64,000 nt of DNA from Neoceratodus forsteri (lineage: Eukaryota; Chordata; Ceratodontiformes; Ceratodontidae): positions 282,842,001 through 282,906,000 of the forward strand of contig CM028131.1 in the NCBI GenBank assembly GCA_016271365.2, in the 5' to 3' direction. The first letter of the stretch is position 1, and each line of letters starts with the position of its first letter. Positions 10,521 through 21,874 of the stretch are shown in pieces. The notes beneath the pieces are model-generated. The model made no database searches, was not told where the DNA came from, and was given only the letters and a program-made list of their open reading frames with translations. The position numbers were made by a program, and so were the translations under genes.

Positions 10521-10933
10521 CAAAAAATATCTTCAGAGTTCGATTCCAGGACCCCACACATGGTCAGTCCCACACCCTGCAGGCTAATGATGTTTTCCAT
10601 AAGCAACAGTGGCTCAACTGTATCCGAACAGCTAAGCTTGCCTACCAGCAGACCGCCTCGCCAACAGAGCTTAAGGAGCTCCCAGATCTTGACGAGGAGA
10701 CCGAGGAGAACTCCCCACCGGCACAGACCGTCAAAATCAAGCGGCGATCCACAGTCTCAGAGATTCTTGCTATGGAACTTGAACATGACAACAACAACTC
10801 TGAGCGCGGCTCAGTAATGGACACAGCAGGTGCTGGCAGCGCACAGGCATCCACACGCAGGAAATCATTTGAGCATAGAAAAGCGAAAAGCAAGACTCTG
10901 CCATGTGGCAAACGGAAAGAAACATTTGTTTAA
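10521..10933 (+). CDS. NET1: NET1 terminal coding exon: PH end and C-terminal tail
   Basis: The acceptor ccttttgtag is followed by codons that complete a split Ala (G|CA), then KNIFRVRFQDPTHGQSHTLQ and NDVFHKQQWLNCIRTAKLAY, the last strand and C-terminal helix of the PH domain. A low-complexity, serine- and basic-rich tail follows, with KIKRRSTVSEILAMELE and TRRKSFEH, sites that look like basophilic-kinase targets (RRST, RRKS). The protein ends GKRKETFV, a class I PDZ-binding motif. Mammalian NET1 ends ETLV and binds DLG1 through it. Stop TAA at 10931-10933. The tail is more divergent than the domains, as is usual for this gene. Confidence 0.95.
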
Positions 10934-13800
10934 AACCCAGCTGTTTGTTGGAGTACGGACTGTATTTATATAAATATGTGTACATTTTTGGTTTTTATAT
11001 ACTGTAAGAGTGGTGGGATTACTAATCCTTATTTTGTATGTTTTTTTTTCTTAATGGCAGCTACTTCAGTACAGTTAACTCTGTTAGTCCCAATTGGAGT
11101 CTGTGTTTATAAAGGTGAATGCCTGCTTCAACTTTTGAACACATGGAAATGCTTAGTAAAGCATAGCTGGACTGTGAACAGCTGGAAAGGTGACTACAAA
11201 GTTGAAGCATCACAGTGGCCTTTTTTTTTTTTAAACAAAGAACAAGCGGCTGTAAAGAAAATGCAGCTAGCCTATTCTGGATGATCCTCCGGTCTTAATT
11301 CTGTGCGAGAACTGGTTTCAGGTTGATCATGAAATGACAAAGATCAATACACAGATAGATGCGTTGCAGTGAATTACAGTGAAATAGTTTCACCAACTGG
11401 TTATTTAGGGATCATAAACCTCAGGGGCAAAGCTTGAGTATTTATCACGTCTAAATAACCCTGCGATTAAATTATTTCCCCATGTAATTTATTGGGGCTA
11501 GTAGACTATTTTGTATCATATATGGTTAAAAAAAAACCTTTTAAACATTCTGCCTTTGTGTTGTTTTTTTTTTTCTTTTTGTGTTCCTGCCGAGCAGCTT
11601 GCATGACTAAATGGTCAGTGTTTGTTTTTTTAACAAACACTACTGAGGATGTTGTAAATGGCACATTAAAAGTCATAATCCACTGACGTGGCATCATAAC
11701 AGTGAATTATGACTTTCTGACATCACACCGCTGGACTTTGACTTTTATTATAAGGCTCAGAACTCCATTATAGAGCCTAAACATACTGTATATTACAGGA
11801 ATATAAATAAAGTGTTACACATATTTTCAATTTCCGAAGTAGGACACTTAAAAAAAAAAAAAAAAAAAAAAAAAGTCTCCCCAGGTTTAACAGATTTTTG
11901 TTTCCCAATTACTGGAACACACTGTCTTATCAGTTGTTTGTTTACTGTACATTCCTCATTTTTTCTTTCATATCCTGCCAAGTATTTTAATTTTTCTATG
12001 ATAGCGCTCAGATTATTATTTTTTAATTATGCTCAATATATTGTGTTTTTAGACAGAGAAAAGAAACAATTTGTAAAGTACTTAAGATGGTGTTTTGTTT
12101 AAAAACAACTTTAAGGGACGCTGTCACACCCAGTTAGGCCTTTAATGATTACTGGTTAGCCCTGATTATATACTTAAAACAGCAGTGCAACAAAACTGGG
12201 AAAAATTTGACCCTACCCTTTTTTCACTATAAAAGATCTAGACATCTTCCTCTGGTTTGATTTGGTAGTAAAATGTTCTATTTCCACCAAAATTTGAGTC
12301 TTCTTTTAATACATTTTTAATAAATATTTAACATTTTTTTTTTTCACGTGAAGAAAACATTGCCGCCACATTTGGCTTAAAAATAGCGTTGTAGACCGGG
12401 CAAGAGTTAGGACTGAGGGAGGAAAAAATCATGGTGTGCCGTATAGTAGGTACCTAGAGAAGTAGATTTGACAGGTAAACTAATATTTTTATTAATTGTA
12501 GGTGAAAATAGCTTTTTGAAAAACGTGTGGTTGCACTGCTGCTTTAAATCAGTGAGTGTCTTTCTCCGCTGTACACGAATGGTTCTTCATACTCATGTAT
12601 AATGAAGAGCACTCATGCTGCCTGTTGACTGAGAGGCCATTTTTTTCCTCACTTACCCTGAGCAGTAGTAAACTAATTTCAAGCCAGTAATTGTAAGAAA
12701 AAAAAAATATCGGGAGGTTGGTAACTGTTTTTTTTTTTTCCCCCACTCCCTCAATGTGTGACACTTGGTTTAACCGTGTGAGCTGCTCTCTTGTAGTTGA
12801 AATGACATCACACACACTGAGGCATAGTAACAAAAAATGCATTACATACTGCTCCCCATACATTGCTCTGTATGAGTCATTCTTAACACAGATTGTAACC
12901 CTGTGTGTAAATTTTTTTTATATGCTTAATTTTTTTTAGGAACACTGTTTTGCCTTCATTAACTGTACAGTAATATATATATTGACACTGTTTAGAAAAA
13001 TAGCCATGCAGAAATTACTGGGCAATAATCCTTGGAGGAACTCTGGTTTAAAAATTTACTACTTACCAGTACTAGATTTCATTAGGGCATTAAAGGCCAA
13101 ATTGGGATTGACCGAGTTCACTTTACTTTCACAAAGTGAAACCGAGCCATGCAGTTTTGAGCCAGTAAAACAAGAAAACTCCTTGAATGTAGCATCTTGT
13201 GTGTGTTTGTTTGCTTGTTACTAAAAGCATGTACAAACAGCATTAGTGTGTTGGACTACTAAAGAAGAACTGCAACGAAAAAAAGTTTGGGGGTTAAAGG
13301 CATGTCGCAGAAGGTTAGACGTGAACGTTGATTTAGGGCAGTTATGACAGAACAGGTATGACATAAAATTTTATGCAGGAAATTATGGGATCCATTACAC
13401 TTAATTAGTGGAAAGGCATGTATCTACAAGAGGTACAGTTAGAATGAGCTCCTTTGTTACCATAAAATGGGCTGATGCAAATGTCGCTACTTGCTGATTA
13501 TACTGCAAGGGGATGATATGTTGCATTCAAATGATGGGACTTATATATTTTTTATACCAAAGGAGCCAAATTGTGTATAAACACCCAGTTAAGATAACAG
13601 CATGGTTGATAAATTAGGAACAGAAGAGAGTAAACTGTATGTAGGGATGTGTAGAGTTTCTCCTGAAAGGTAATGGGTGCTGTTGCTTTTGGAATGACTG
13701 TAAATAATGTTGTAGAGAAAAGAATAAAATGGGCAGTTCTTCATATGCAAGTTGTACAGTTTCAAACACGGACGTACAATAAAAGTCTAACTTAAAGCTT
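10934..13800 (+). other. NET1: NET1 3'UTR and downstream flank, candidate polyadenylation signals
   Basis: No coding sequence or clear mobile element is visible between the stop codon and about 14,190. AATAAA hexamers lie at 11806-11811, 12319-12324, 13723-13728 and 13778-13783. The last two sit within 60 bp of each other and would give a 3'UTR of about 2.85 kb; the first would give about 0.9 kb. An A run of about 24 at 11851-11874 is a potential internal-priming site in cDNA libraries. The exact 3' end cannot be decided from sequence. Confidence 0.6.
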
Positions 13801-14190
13801 ATATGTTTTCTGTGTTTCAATACATATAAACTGATACACGTATACACAAACCCACAATAACCAGATTCACACCCCAGGTAGGTTGTGTAACAGCACAGAT
13901 ATAAAAGGCAGGTTGTGATTGTGAATCTGAGGGTGTGAGAGTGACATTACATCTGCTACAAGGGAGTATTATCCTGAGTGTGTAGGAAGGAAGGAAGAAA
14001 GAGAGAGAGAAAGGAAAGAAAAAATATATATCTGGGGTCTTTATCCTGAGGTGGTAAGTAAGAAAATAGGGGGTAGTGGGTTATGGTCTAGAAATAGGTC
14101 GATAGCTATGCTGGGAGTGGTGCAGTGCAGCGGCTGTGGGGCGGCATTCTTCAGGGAGACTTTCTGGAGACTGCAGTGCTGCCCCATCTA
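13801..14190. other. Intergenic sequence with purine-rich microsatellite
   Basis: AT-rich at first, then a GGAA/GA-rich run at about 13983-14020. Otherwise unassigned. This separates the NET1 3'UTR from the first intergenic LINE. Confidence 0.5.
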
Positions 14191-14194
14191 CATA

Positions 14195-14735
14195 TGAACA
14201 TACAAAGAAGCCAGTAGAAGAAGGCTAGTTGGTCTATCAAGTCTGCTCGTATTGCAGGGTCCACAGCTTGAGCTAATGTCCCTGCCCTCCCTCCCCACTC
14301 CTCCCATCCTCTCTACCCATGATCCTTACCTTCCCTCTATGCCTATGCCAGCTTCTCGTAAAGCTGCCCACTGTCTTCAACGAGATGACCTCTTCCGGCA
14401 GCGCATTCCAAGTGTCCACCACCCTCTCTAAAGAAGTGCCTCCCACCCTCTAGCTTGAGACTGTGCCCTCTTGTATTATGGTTGCCACTCAGCTTAAAGA
14501 GACTCTCCTTATCAACCTTATTTATTCCTTTCAACTACTTGAAGGTCCCAATCATGTTCCTGCTCTCTCTCCTGTCTTCCAGGGAGTACATGTTCAGTGC
14601 ACTTAATCTCTCCTCATATGCCTTACCCTGCTGACCTGCTGTCATCTTTGTAGCCCTCCTCTGGACCTTCTCCAGCAGATTAATGTCCTCTTTGAAGTGT
14701 GGGCACCAATACTGAACTCCATATTCTAGATTATT
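14195..14735 (-). mobile_element. CR1/L2-group LINE 3' fragment, antisense
   Basis: On the minus strand the frame contains [40 protein letters not shown] and MYSLEDRRESRNMIGTF. After a frame change it continues with LKGINKVDKESLFKLSGNHN and TRGHSLKLEGGRHFFREGG, the usual C-terminal end of CR1/L2 ORF2. Its 5' boundary abuts the head of the next LINE at about 14,735-14,740, so the two lie head to head. Confidence 0.85.
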
Positions 14736-15744
14736 ACATGCACCTCTCTGGGCTGAGGGAGGGGGGTTGCCAGACTCAAGGCTGAGGTGGCTTGGGTTTG
14801 GAGGACCTACTCCTCCACCCACAGACCACCTAGTCCACCTCCACTGCCTCAAAGGATGCCAGAAAGGAGGAGTGGCTGGACAGTGGTGAGCTTGGGGAGG
14901 GTTAGAGTGGAGGAGCACAGGCACATCCCACATCTGGGCAGGATTGTCCCACAGAGCCAACAAAAGTAGAGACCAGGATGGATATGGGGGTCTTCCATAG
15001 CAGAGACCCCAAGCGGGGATCGCAGAAAACTCCAGAGGAGGAGGAAATGAATCCTGGTGGGGAACTCTGTAGTTAGGGAGATACAGTTGGGGAAAGGTGG
15101 GGATGAGAAGAGGGAGGTGAGGTAAGGTGCCTTACCAGTGCCATGGCTCAAAGGGATGGAAGGAGGGTCCTAGGGATTGCTGGGGAAGAAATGAGGGAGG
15201 GAGAGCCGGATGTCATTGTCCATTTGAGGGCAAATGACCTGACTAGGGAGCAGCCAAAAACAGTTCAGGAAATTAGGGAGGGGTGTTAGACAATTAGCAC
15301 AATCTGTTACTTTCTCGGAGGTGCTACCTGTCTATGACTGGGGGAGGGTTGGGGTCAAGATTCTCTACACCAGGAACTTCAATGCATGGTTGAGGAAAAT
15401 GGTGCAGAGAAGAGGGATTCAGATTCATTGGGACTGGGACTCCACCTAGAGGGATAGAGGCCTGTACAGGGGCGACGGCCTGCATCCATCCAGGAGGGAA
15501 ACTATGATCCTTGGTGAACAGTTTAAATGCTACATTGGCTAGCATTTACACTAGCTGTGGGGGGAGGCAGGAAGACATAAATTGCCCCCCACACACACAC
15601 ATGCTTACAAGATCAGCAGTTTCAGTCCGGAGAGTGAGAAATCCCAAAAGGAACAAATAAAAATAGGAATCCAGGGGAGAGAGGAAAGAAAATAATGGAG
15701 GAAATAAGGGAGGGCAAAATGAGAGGAGGTGGCAGTGCAATCTG

Positions 15745-16635
15745 GAGAGCCATGTGTGCAAATGCTCGAAGTCTGGGCAACAAGATCGAAGACCTAGAGA
15801 CCGCATGGCCTTAGCGGACCTGGACATAGTCGCAATTACAGAGTCCTTGTGCAATGAAAACCAGGACTGGGATATAGCCGTACCAGGTTATGCTCTATTC
15901 GGAAGGGACAGGGTAGGAAATAAGGGGGAGGAGTGGCTCTTTATGTGAGGGAAAACATAAAAGCTACAGAAATTCAGGGGGAACAGGGAGAGGCAGAGGT
16001 ACTGCGTGGGTCACCCTGGAGGCACAGCAGGGGGCCAGTATTCACACAAGGGTGAGCAACAGACCTCCAGCATGGGAGGTGGATAAGGATATGATGGAAG
16101 AAATCCAGAGGATGGCAATCAAGAGGGAGGTATTGCTTGTGGGGACTTCAATCTACCGGATGTGATTGGAGCCTCCCAGTTGTAGCAACAAATAGGGACA
16201 TCCTAGACTTCCTGCAGAGAGCATTCCTCAGGCAACTAGTTAAGGAACCCACTGGGGGGGCGGGGATACTGGGCCTGGTGCTGTCAAACGGGGACCGTCA
16301 CGGTGGGTAGCAACCTGGGGACCAGTGATCATCATATGGTATGGTTCAGTGTAAGAACTGGACCAAAATCAAATCACACTAAAATGAGGGTCCTGGACTC
16401 CAGGAGGGCTGATTTCAAGAAAATGGGAGAATGCCTCAGGGAAGCCCTAGTAGGGATAGAGAAACTGGGTGGAGTAGAGGTACAGTGGACAAAAATAAAG
16501 GAAGGCATTGAGAAGGCAACAAACCTCTGTGTCAGGCAGGTTAAAAAGTGCAAGAGAGAAAAAAAGAGACTGTTATGGTTCTGTAAGGAAGTAGCGGAGA
16601 AAATAAAGGCAAAGGAGCAGGCATTTAGAAGGTAG
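15745..16635 (+). pseudogene. LINE ORF2 endonuclease region (frameshifted)
   Basis: The frame 15,754-15,948 carries NKIEDLE-like and DIVAITESLCNEN, corresponding to the NxRS and ITET motifs of the APE-type endonuclease that nicks target DNA before reverse transcription. The frame at 16,303-16,635 has SNLGTSDHHMVWFSVR, the terminal SDHxxV motif with the catalytic His. Several indels separate the pieces. Confidence 0.8.
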
Positions 16636-16949
16636 AAGTCTACACAGGAGGAGAAGGATAGGGAGGGTTATTAGGAGAAAGCAGTTAGGAGCATGAAGGC
16701 ACAAATGGAGGAGCATATTGACAAGTCAGTAAAAAGGGGGATAAACATTCTTTAGGTATATAAGTGAAAAGAGGAAAAACAAGCGAGGGGATAGTAAGGC
16801 TAAAAGGAAAGCAAGGGATTTGTGTGGAAGAGGACCAGAAAAAAGACATATTGTACAGGTACTTTTGTTCAGTATTTACGAAGGAAGGGGAAGGTGATGG
16901 GACACAGGGCATTAAAGGAAGGTAGGTGGACACTAGTCCCTCTATGGAG

Positions 16950-18420
16950 GAGAGAGTCCTCAAGGAACTAGCTAAACTAAAAGTGGACAAGGCAGTGGGA
17001 CTGGCTAGGGTATACCCTAGGATACTGAGGGAGCTAAAGAAGGAGCTGACTGCACCTCTGTTCAACCTATCACTAAATACGGGGTAAGTTCCAGGGCACT
17101 GGAAGAGGGTGGATGTGGTCCCATTTCACAAAAGCGGTAATAGGGAGGAGGCAGGAAACTACAGACCTGTCAGCCTGACTTTGGTGGTGGGCAAAGTAAT
17201 GGAAGCACTACTGAATGAAAGGATTGGGGAATACCTTGTGACCGGTGGATTACACGATCCAAGGCAGCATGGGTTCACAGTGGGGAAATCTTGCCAAACA
17301 AACCTGATCAAGTTCTTTGACTGGGTGACCAGGGAAGTGGATCAAGGCAGGGCGGTGGATGTGGCTTACCTGGATTTCAGTAAGGTCTTGAACACTGTTC
17401 CACACAGAAGATTGGTAAACAAGCTGGACAGCCTGGGAGTGGGTCCAAAAGTAGTGAAATGGGCATGGAGTGGGTTAAGAAACAGGAGTCAGAGGTGGTG
17501 GTGGTGGTAAATGGAGTTCACTCTGAAAAAGGCTCGGTAACCAGTGGGGTGCCACAGGGGTAGGTACTGGGCCCAGTCCTCTTCAAAGTCTTTATTAGTG
17601 ACATTGCAGGAGGGCTGGAAGGGAAAGTATGCCTGTTTGCAGATGACACAAAAATCTGCAACAGAGTGGACACACTGAGGGGGGAGGGACGATCTAAAAA
17701 AGCTGGAAGACTGGTCAAGGGTTTAGCAACTGGGCTTCAGTTCCAGAAAGTGCAAAATTATGTACATGGGGCACATAAACACAAGGGCAACATACCAGTT
17801 GGGTGTGGAGGTACTGGCAACCACAAAACAAAAAGGGGACCTGGGGGTCATCCTATCTGATGACCTGAAGGTAGCAAAGCAGTGTGATAAGGAAATGGGA
17901 AAAGCTAGCAGAATGCTCGGGTGCATAGGGAGGGGTATCACCAGCAGAGAGAGGGAGGTAGTGTTTCCCCCTATGTAGATCGATGGTGAGGCCCCACCTG
18001 GAGTACTGTGTCCAGTAATTCTGAAAAGACATAGATTGGGTGGAGGTGGTACAGAAGAGGGCCACCAACATGGTGCCTGGCCTGCATCAAAATCCCTACA
18101 AGGAAAGACTCAAGGAATTAAGTGTGTACTCTCTGAGGGGATATAATAGAAACATTCAAATATCTCAAAGGTATTAATAAGATACAGGAGGGTAGCATTT
18201 TACATAGATGCTCAAGGACAAGTGGTCATGTCATGAAGCTGGAAAGGTGGAGACTCAGAGGAGATGTGAGGAGATACTTCTTCACGAAATGGTGGTGGAC
18301 ACTTGGAATGGCCTCCCAGTGGAGGTGATGATGGGTACCAAAACAGTAGCAGGATTCAGGCATGCGTGGGATAGACACAAGGGGACCATGGGTAATAGGG
18401 CTTGGGGAGGTAAGGCTGGA
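16950..18420 (+). pseudogene. LINE ORF2 reverse transcriptase and C-terminus (frameshifted)
   Basis: The frame 17,109-17,510 has VPFHKSGNREEAGNYRPVSL, then QHGFTVGKSCQTNL and VAYLDFSKVLNTVPH, RT fingers and palm motif A. After a frameshift near 17,500-17,520 the SGVPQG-like block, with a stop in place of the Gln-Gly part, and the FADDTKICN box (about 17,635-17,660) follow in other frames. The next frame (17,760-17,978) gives GDLGVILSDDLK and LGCIGRGITSREREVV. Several stops confirm it is dead. Confidence 0.85.
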
Positions 18421-18935
18421 GACTAAGTAGGGTCTTGCAGTAGCACAGTAGGTAGGGAATTTTGGGCAGAGTAGGTGGGCCAGGAGGTCCTCATCTGCTG
18501 ACAACTTCTGTTTCTGTGTAGGAATCCCTCACTATGTTTACTGTTACAGTTAGCCTGCAGGTCTGAGCTGCCCTGGAGAGTGAAATTTTACGCAAATTAG
18601 TGGTTGGAATGAAATTCAAATCTCTGTTGCATGGTGATGCTCCACTCTTCCCTCTAACATCAGTTTTTTTTTTTCCCGCCTGAGGAACAAGTCACCCAGA
18701 AGAGCTCTCTTTATCTCTCCAAGTTTAGCACAGTTTTTGCCAGATTTCTTTCTTTTTTCTCAGTTCTTTTGTTTTCCGTTCTAATCTCTGCTTTAGGTTA
18801 GATTTAATTTTAGTGTTTTTAACCATTTTCTCAGGTTTCCGAGCAGTCCCCAGGAACCAGAGAAAAATCCTTTTTTACTCGTTTTTTCATTTTAAACCAC
18901 TCTAAGTACCGATATCTTGTTTTAAATAACAGTTA

Positions 18936-19485
18936 GCTAGCCAGCTCCGTGGCGCCGAGCAAAGGGGTTCGCTCGGCACGCTGCAACCCGAGTTCGTGCC
19001 CCGAGCCTGGGTACCAGGAGCGGAGATCGGCAGGGAGGGGGATTCACAAGCATCCATTGAAACTTCCCTTCCAGGGGGTTGGATTCACCTGGGCACCTGC
19101 GGGTGGATTGGGGGACATGCTGCCTCAACATGCCTCCTGCACGTCCCTGCCCAAGGTCACTTGTGCTCGCTAACATGCAATGCCGAGAACTATGGTGGCA
19201 GGGCAGAAAATGAGAAAGCAGCTCCCCGTCCAGTCAGATGACGAGCGCTAGCTCCTGCCGCCACAAAGCCCTGGAGTCGGCCCAGACCAGCCTTGCAGCC
19301 CTGGGATGCGCTGTCTGCCGATAAGGCAACTGCCCCCAGACCCTCCCACCATAGGGATACACCGGCTACCCAGGTTGGCCGCTAATAGGGGCTGGGATGG
19401 TGGTAGGGTCGGAGACGCTAGGGGCCTAGGCACCTGAAGGAGTGGCTGGTGGGAAGCATGGTATAGCAAAATAGAAAATCAAAAA
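18936..19485 (+). mobile_element. Long tRNA-derived SINE, copy 1 (about 550 bp)
   Basis: Flanked by imperfect direct repeats (taaataacagtta at 18923-18935 and taaataatattta at 19486-19498). The head (ctccgtggcgccgagcaaag, then cgagttcgtgccccgag) resembles a tRNA with A-box and B-box (GGTTCGANNCC-like) elements. The tail ends 'gtgggaagcatggtatagca' followed by A-rich sequence, similar to copies 2 and 3. It is inserted between the left end and the gag frames of DIRS copy A. Confidence 0.6.
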
Positions 19486-19689
19486 TAAATAATATTTAAC
19501 TCAATATCTCCTTTAGCCAGTTTGCTGCTCTTATCGCTTCGGGTCCCCAGGAACTGAGGCATGTTTGGTGATCTTCATTTTTATTTAGTACTTCTACTTA
19601 CAAAAAAAAGCTTTTGTTAGCGGTTCACATTTATTAGGAACCAAACCGCAAACTCTGCTTTTTTGATTTTGGGAACTGATTTTTTGATG

Positions 19690-21255
19690 AGTTTGTCGCA
19701 ATTGACGTGTGACAGACTCAAACAGAAAATGGGACCTGCAGGCTTTAAAAATTGTGTAATGTACTTCAGTCTCCTGGCCAAGGTGGACTGCCACGAGTCG
19801 TGTTTAAAGGGCCTGGGTCCAGACCACCCTCTCTCTGATTGTGAGCTTTGTATTAACTCATTACCACCTGGGGCACTTTTTGAAGTCCGAGTTTTTCATT
19901 GCTTAACCTTGATACAAAATGGCTGCCGAGGTATAACTTGAGTTAAGTTCTGCTCTGAAACCCTTAAGAAAAGGGCCAACAAACTGGAAGACTTAATGGC
20001 TTTTCAGTCCACCTCTACATCACCTAAGCACACTAATGAGGATCCATCCTTTCATAGTAAGTAGAAGGACAAGCCTGCTAAAGATGCCTCAGAGTTCAGG
20101 GTGTCTGAAAAGGGGAACCCTGAGTCAAACAAACATAAAATGCCCTCAGAGCACCTTCTGGAGATGGTACCTGCTAAGAAAAAAAAAAGCATGTTGCTGC
20201 CCCTCCTTCTGAAGAAGGAAAGGAGCTGTCAGTGGACAGAAATAAAATGCCCTTTGTGGAGGATATGGCTAAGGCATGTTTCTCCAGGCCTTTCAGGCCA
20301 TGGGGTCAAGTATGGGCATGCCAGTTCTGGTTCCCACCCTGGTTCCGGAGGATCAGGGGGCTGAATTCTGTGATGATGAAGAGGAGGTGGAAGGGGAACC
20401 TGTGGAGCCTGATGGTTCTCCAGAGCATGAGTTTGGTTCTTCTTTCTGGGGCCAGGACGATTTTTCCTCACATTATGTTTTCGTGAGTCAGATGCTGAAC
20501 ACCCTCAGTCTTTCCACCCAGGAGACTCTGGAGGATGTGGTAGAGTTTTTGGACGTGATGCTCTTAATCCCAACCAAAAGGTTGCTCCTTCTGGTGCATA
20601 AACCCTGTAGGCTGTTATGTACTCCCACTTCCACCCCTGGTATTGACAGAAAGATTGAAAAGTACCCGCTTGATAAACAGGATGCTGAGTACCTCTGTTC
20701 CCATCCTGACCGTGAAGGGGTGGTACAGGCTATGCCCTGTGATAAGGTAAAGGTTCTCCTCTCTACCCAGCCCCCAGACAAGGATTCCAGGAAGCTGGAT
20801 AGTATGGGGAAGAAAGTCTGTACCTCTGCATCCCTGCTGCTAAGGCAGGCAGGCAACCCGTATGGTTTATACTGCCCAGTCTGGCCAAGAGTGAAAAGGC
20901 TTCTGAGGATTTGTCACAGGATTTAGCAGACACTGCAAAATCAGCCCTAGATGCTACTTAAGTACCAATTTCATATGGCAGTGAATACCAATGACACAGC
21001 TGCCAGGGTAATGGCCCATACAATATCCTTTTTGCTTGGCTGAGGACTACAAACCTGTCCCAAGATACTCAAGCAAAGGCCATGGATTTTCCCTGTGAAG
21101 GAAATTCCCTGTTTGGTGACAAGACAGAAGCATCCATGAAAAAGGTGAAGGAGTATAAAGCCACCTATAAAAGCAACACTCAAAAGGAAAAGTCCTCCTC
21201 TTATTATAGGCCTCATGGAAGGGGAGGTAGAGGCAGGGGTTATTTTCCCCTTGGT
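19690..21255 (+). pseudogene. DIRS copy A gag-like ORF (broken)
   Basis: The frame near 19,700 contains KMGPAGFKNCVMYFSLLAKV and then a Cys-rich stretch (CHESCLKGLGPDHPLSDCEL), aligned with the start of the gag-like ORF in copies B and D. A second frame (20,276-20,926) carries the acidic block, LNTLSLSTQETLEDVVEFLD and PPDKDSRKLDSMGKK, conserved among all copies. A later frame near 21,000 gives SQDTQAKAMDF. The gag-like protein of DIRS elements probably coats the RNA; its fold is not known to me. Several stops and frameshifts occur, and copy B interrupts right after GRGRGYF. Confidence 0.8.
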
Positions 21256-21874
21256 TTCTAACCCCAGTAATGCTCAGGATATTCATAACTTTATGCAGTA
21301 AGTCTGGAGGGTTGGACTGGCTGGAGAGATGGAACACATGCAAATGAGTAGAATTCTTTGCACGTGAGCATCTTTCAAATACTGCCTCTACCAACTGTAG
21401 TGTTCTAACCTCTTCAGAGTTTTCGCCCCGCCTGAAAGTCTGGTAGCTCCGAGTTGTCGTCGTCCCCTTTCGTATGAAGAAGATTCAAAAACCATAAAAA
21501 CTTAAGTATATTTCATTTCTTTTACTGCTTCAACTAATTGTTGGCAAAAAATCTTGTTTATTGTTTAAATTTGTTATTTTTCTGGTTCCTTGCGGTTCAG
21601 TGTAACTGCGTGGGGAACCGGAGTTAAATATTACTTAATAAAATTACTCTGATTAAAGAGCCTTGATTTAGTGTATTTACTAGTTAGTTTTTTGTGTATA
21701 TTTTACTGGTTTTGTAACTGCTTTTATTGGTTACAGAACCGCTGAGCCGGTTCATTTGTCATCTCTTCGGTTCGGTTCCTCCTGTTCTATCAGTTCCTGA
21801 ATCGACTGCAAAAAAAGTAACCGCATTAGCTCTTTTTTATTTAGCAGTTAGTGTTTTTTCTCTTTGGGCGTTAC

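Larger units (their letters stand above)
14740..18514 (+). mobile_element. CR1/L2-group LINE, near full length, inactive
   Basis: The expected order of parts is present but frameshifted throughout. ORF1-like sequence at about 15,190-15,545 includes DVIVHLRANDL, similar to the GxND block of the SGNH esterase found in CR1 ORF1. An apurinic-type endonuclease starts near 15,745 with NARSLGNKIEDLE and DLDIVAITESLCNENQDW. The RT follows at about 16,980-17,780. The C-terminal region (RPHLEYC-like, RRATNM) runs to about 18,420, followed by the shared 3' tail 'gtgggccaggaggtcctcat'. DIRS copy A is inserted in the terminal tail repeat. Confidence 0.88.

Noticed and set aside
10642..10911. Minus-strand open frame opposite the last NET1 exon
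   Set aside because: Shadow of the real coding strand; no independent features.
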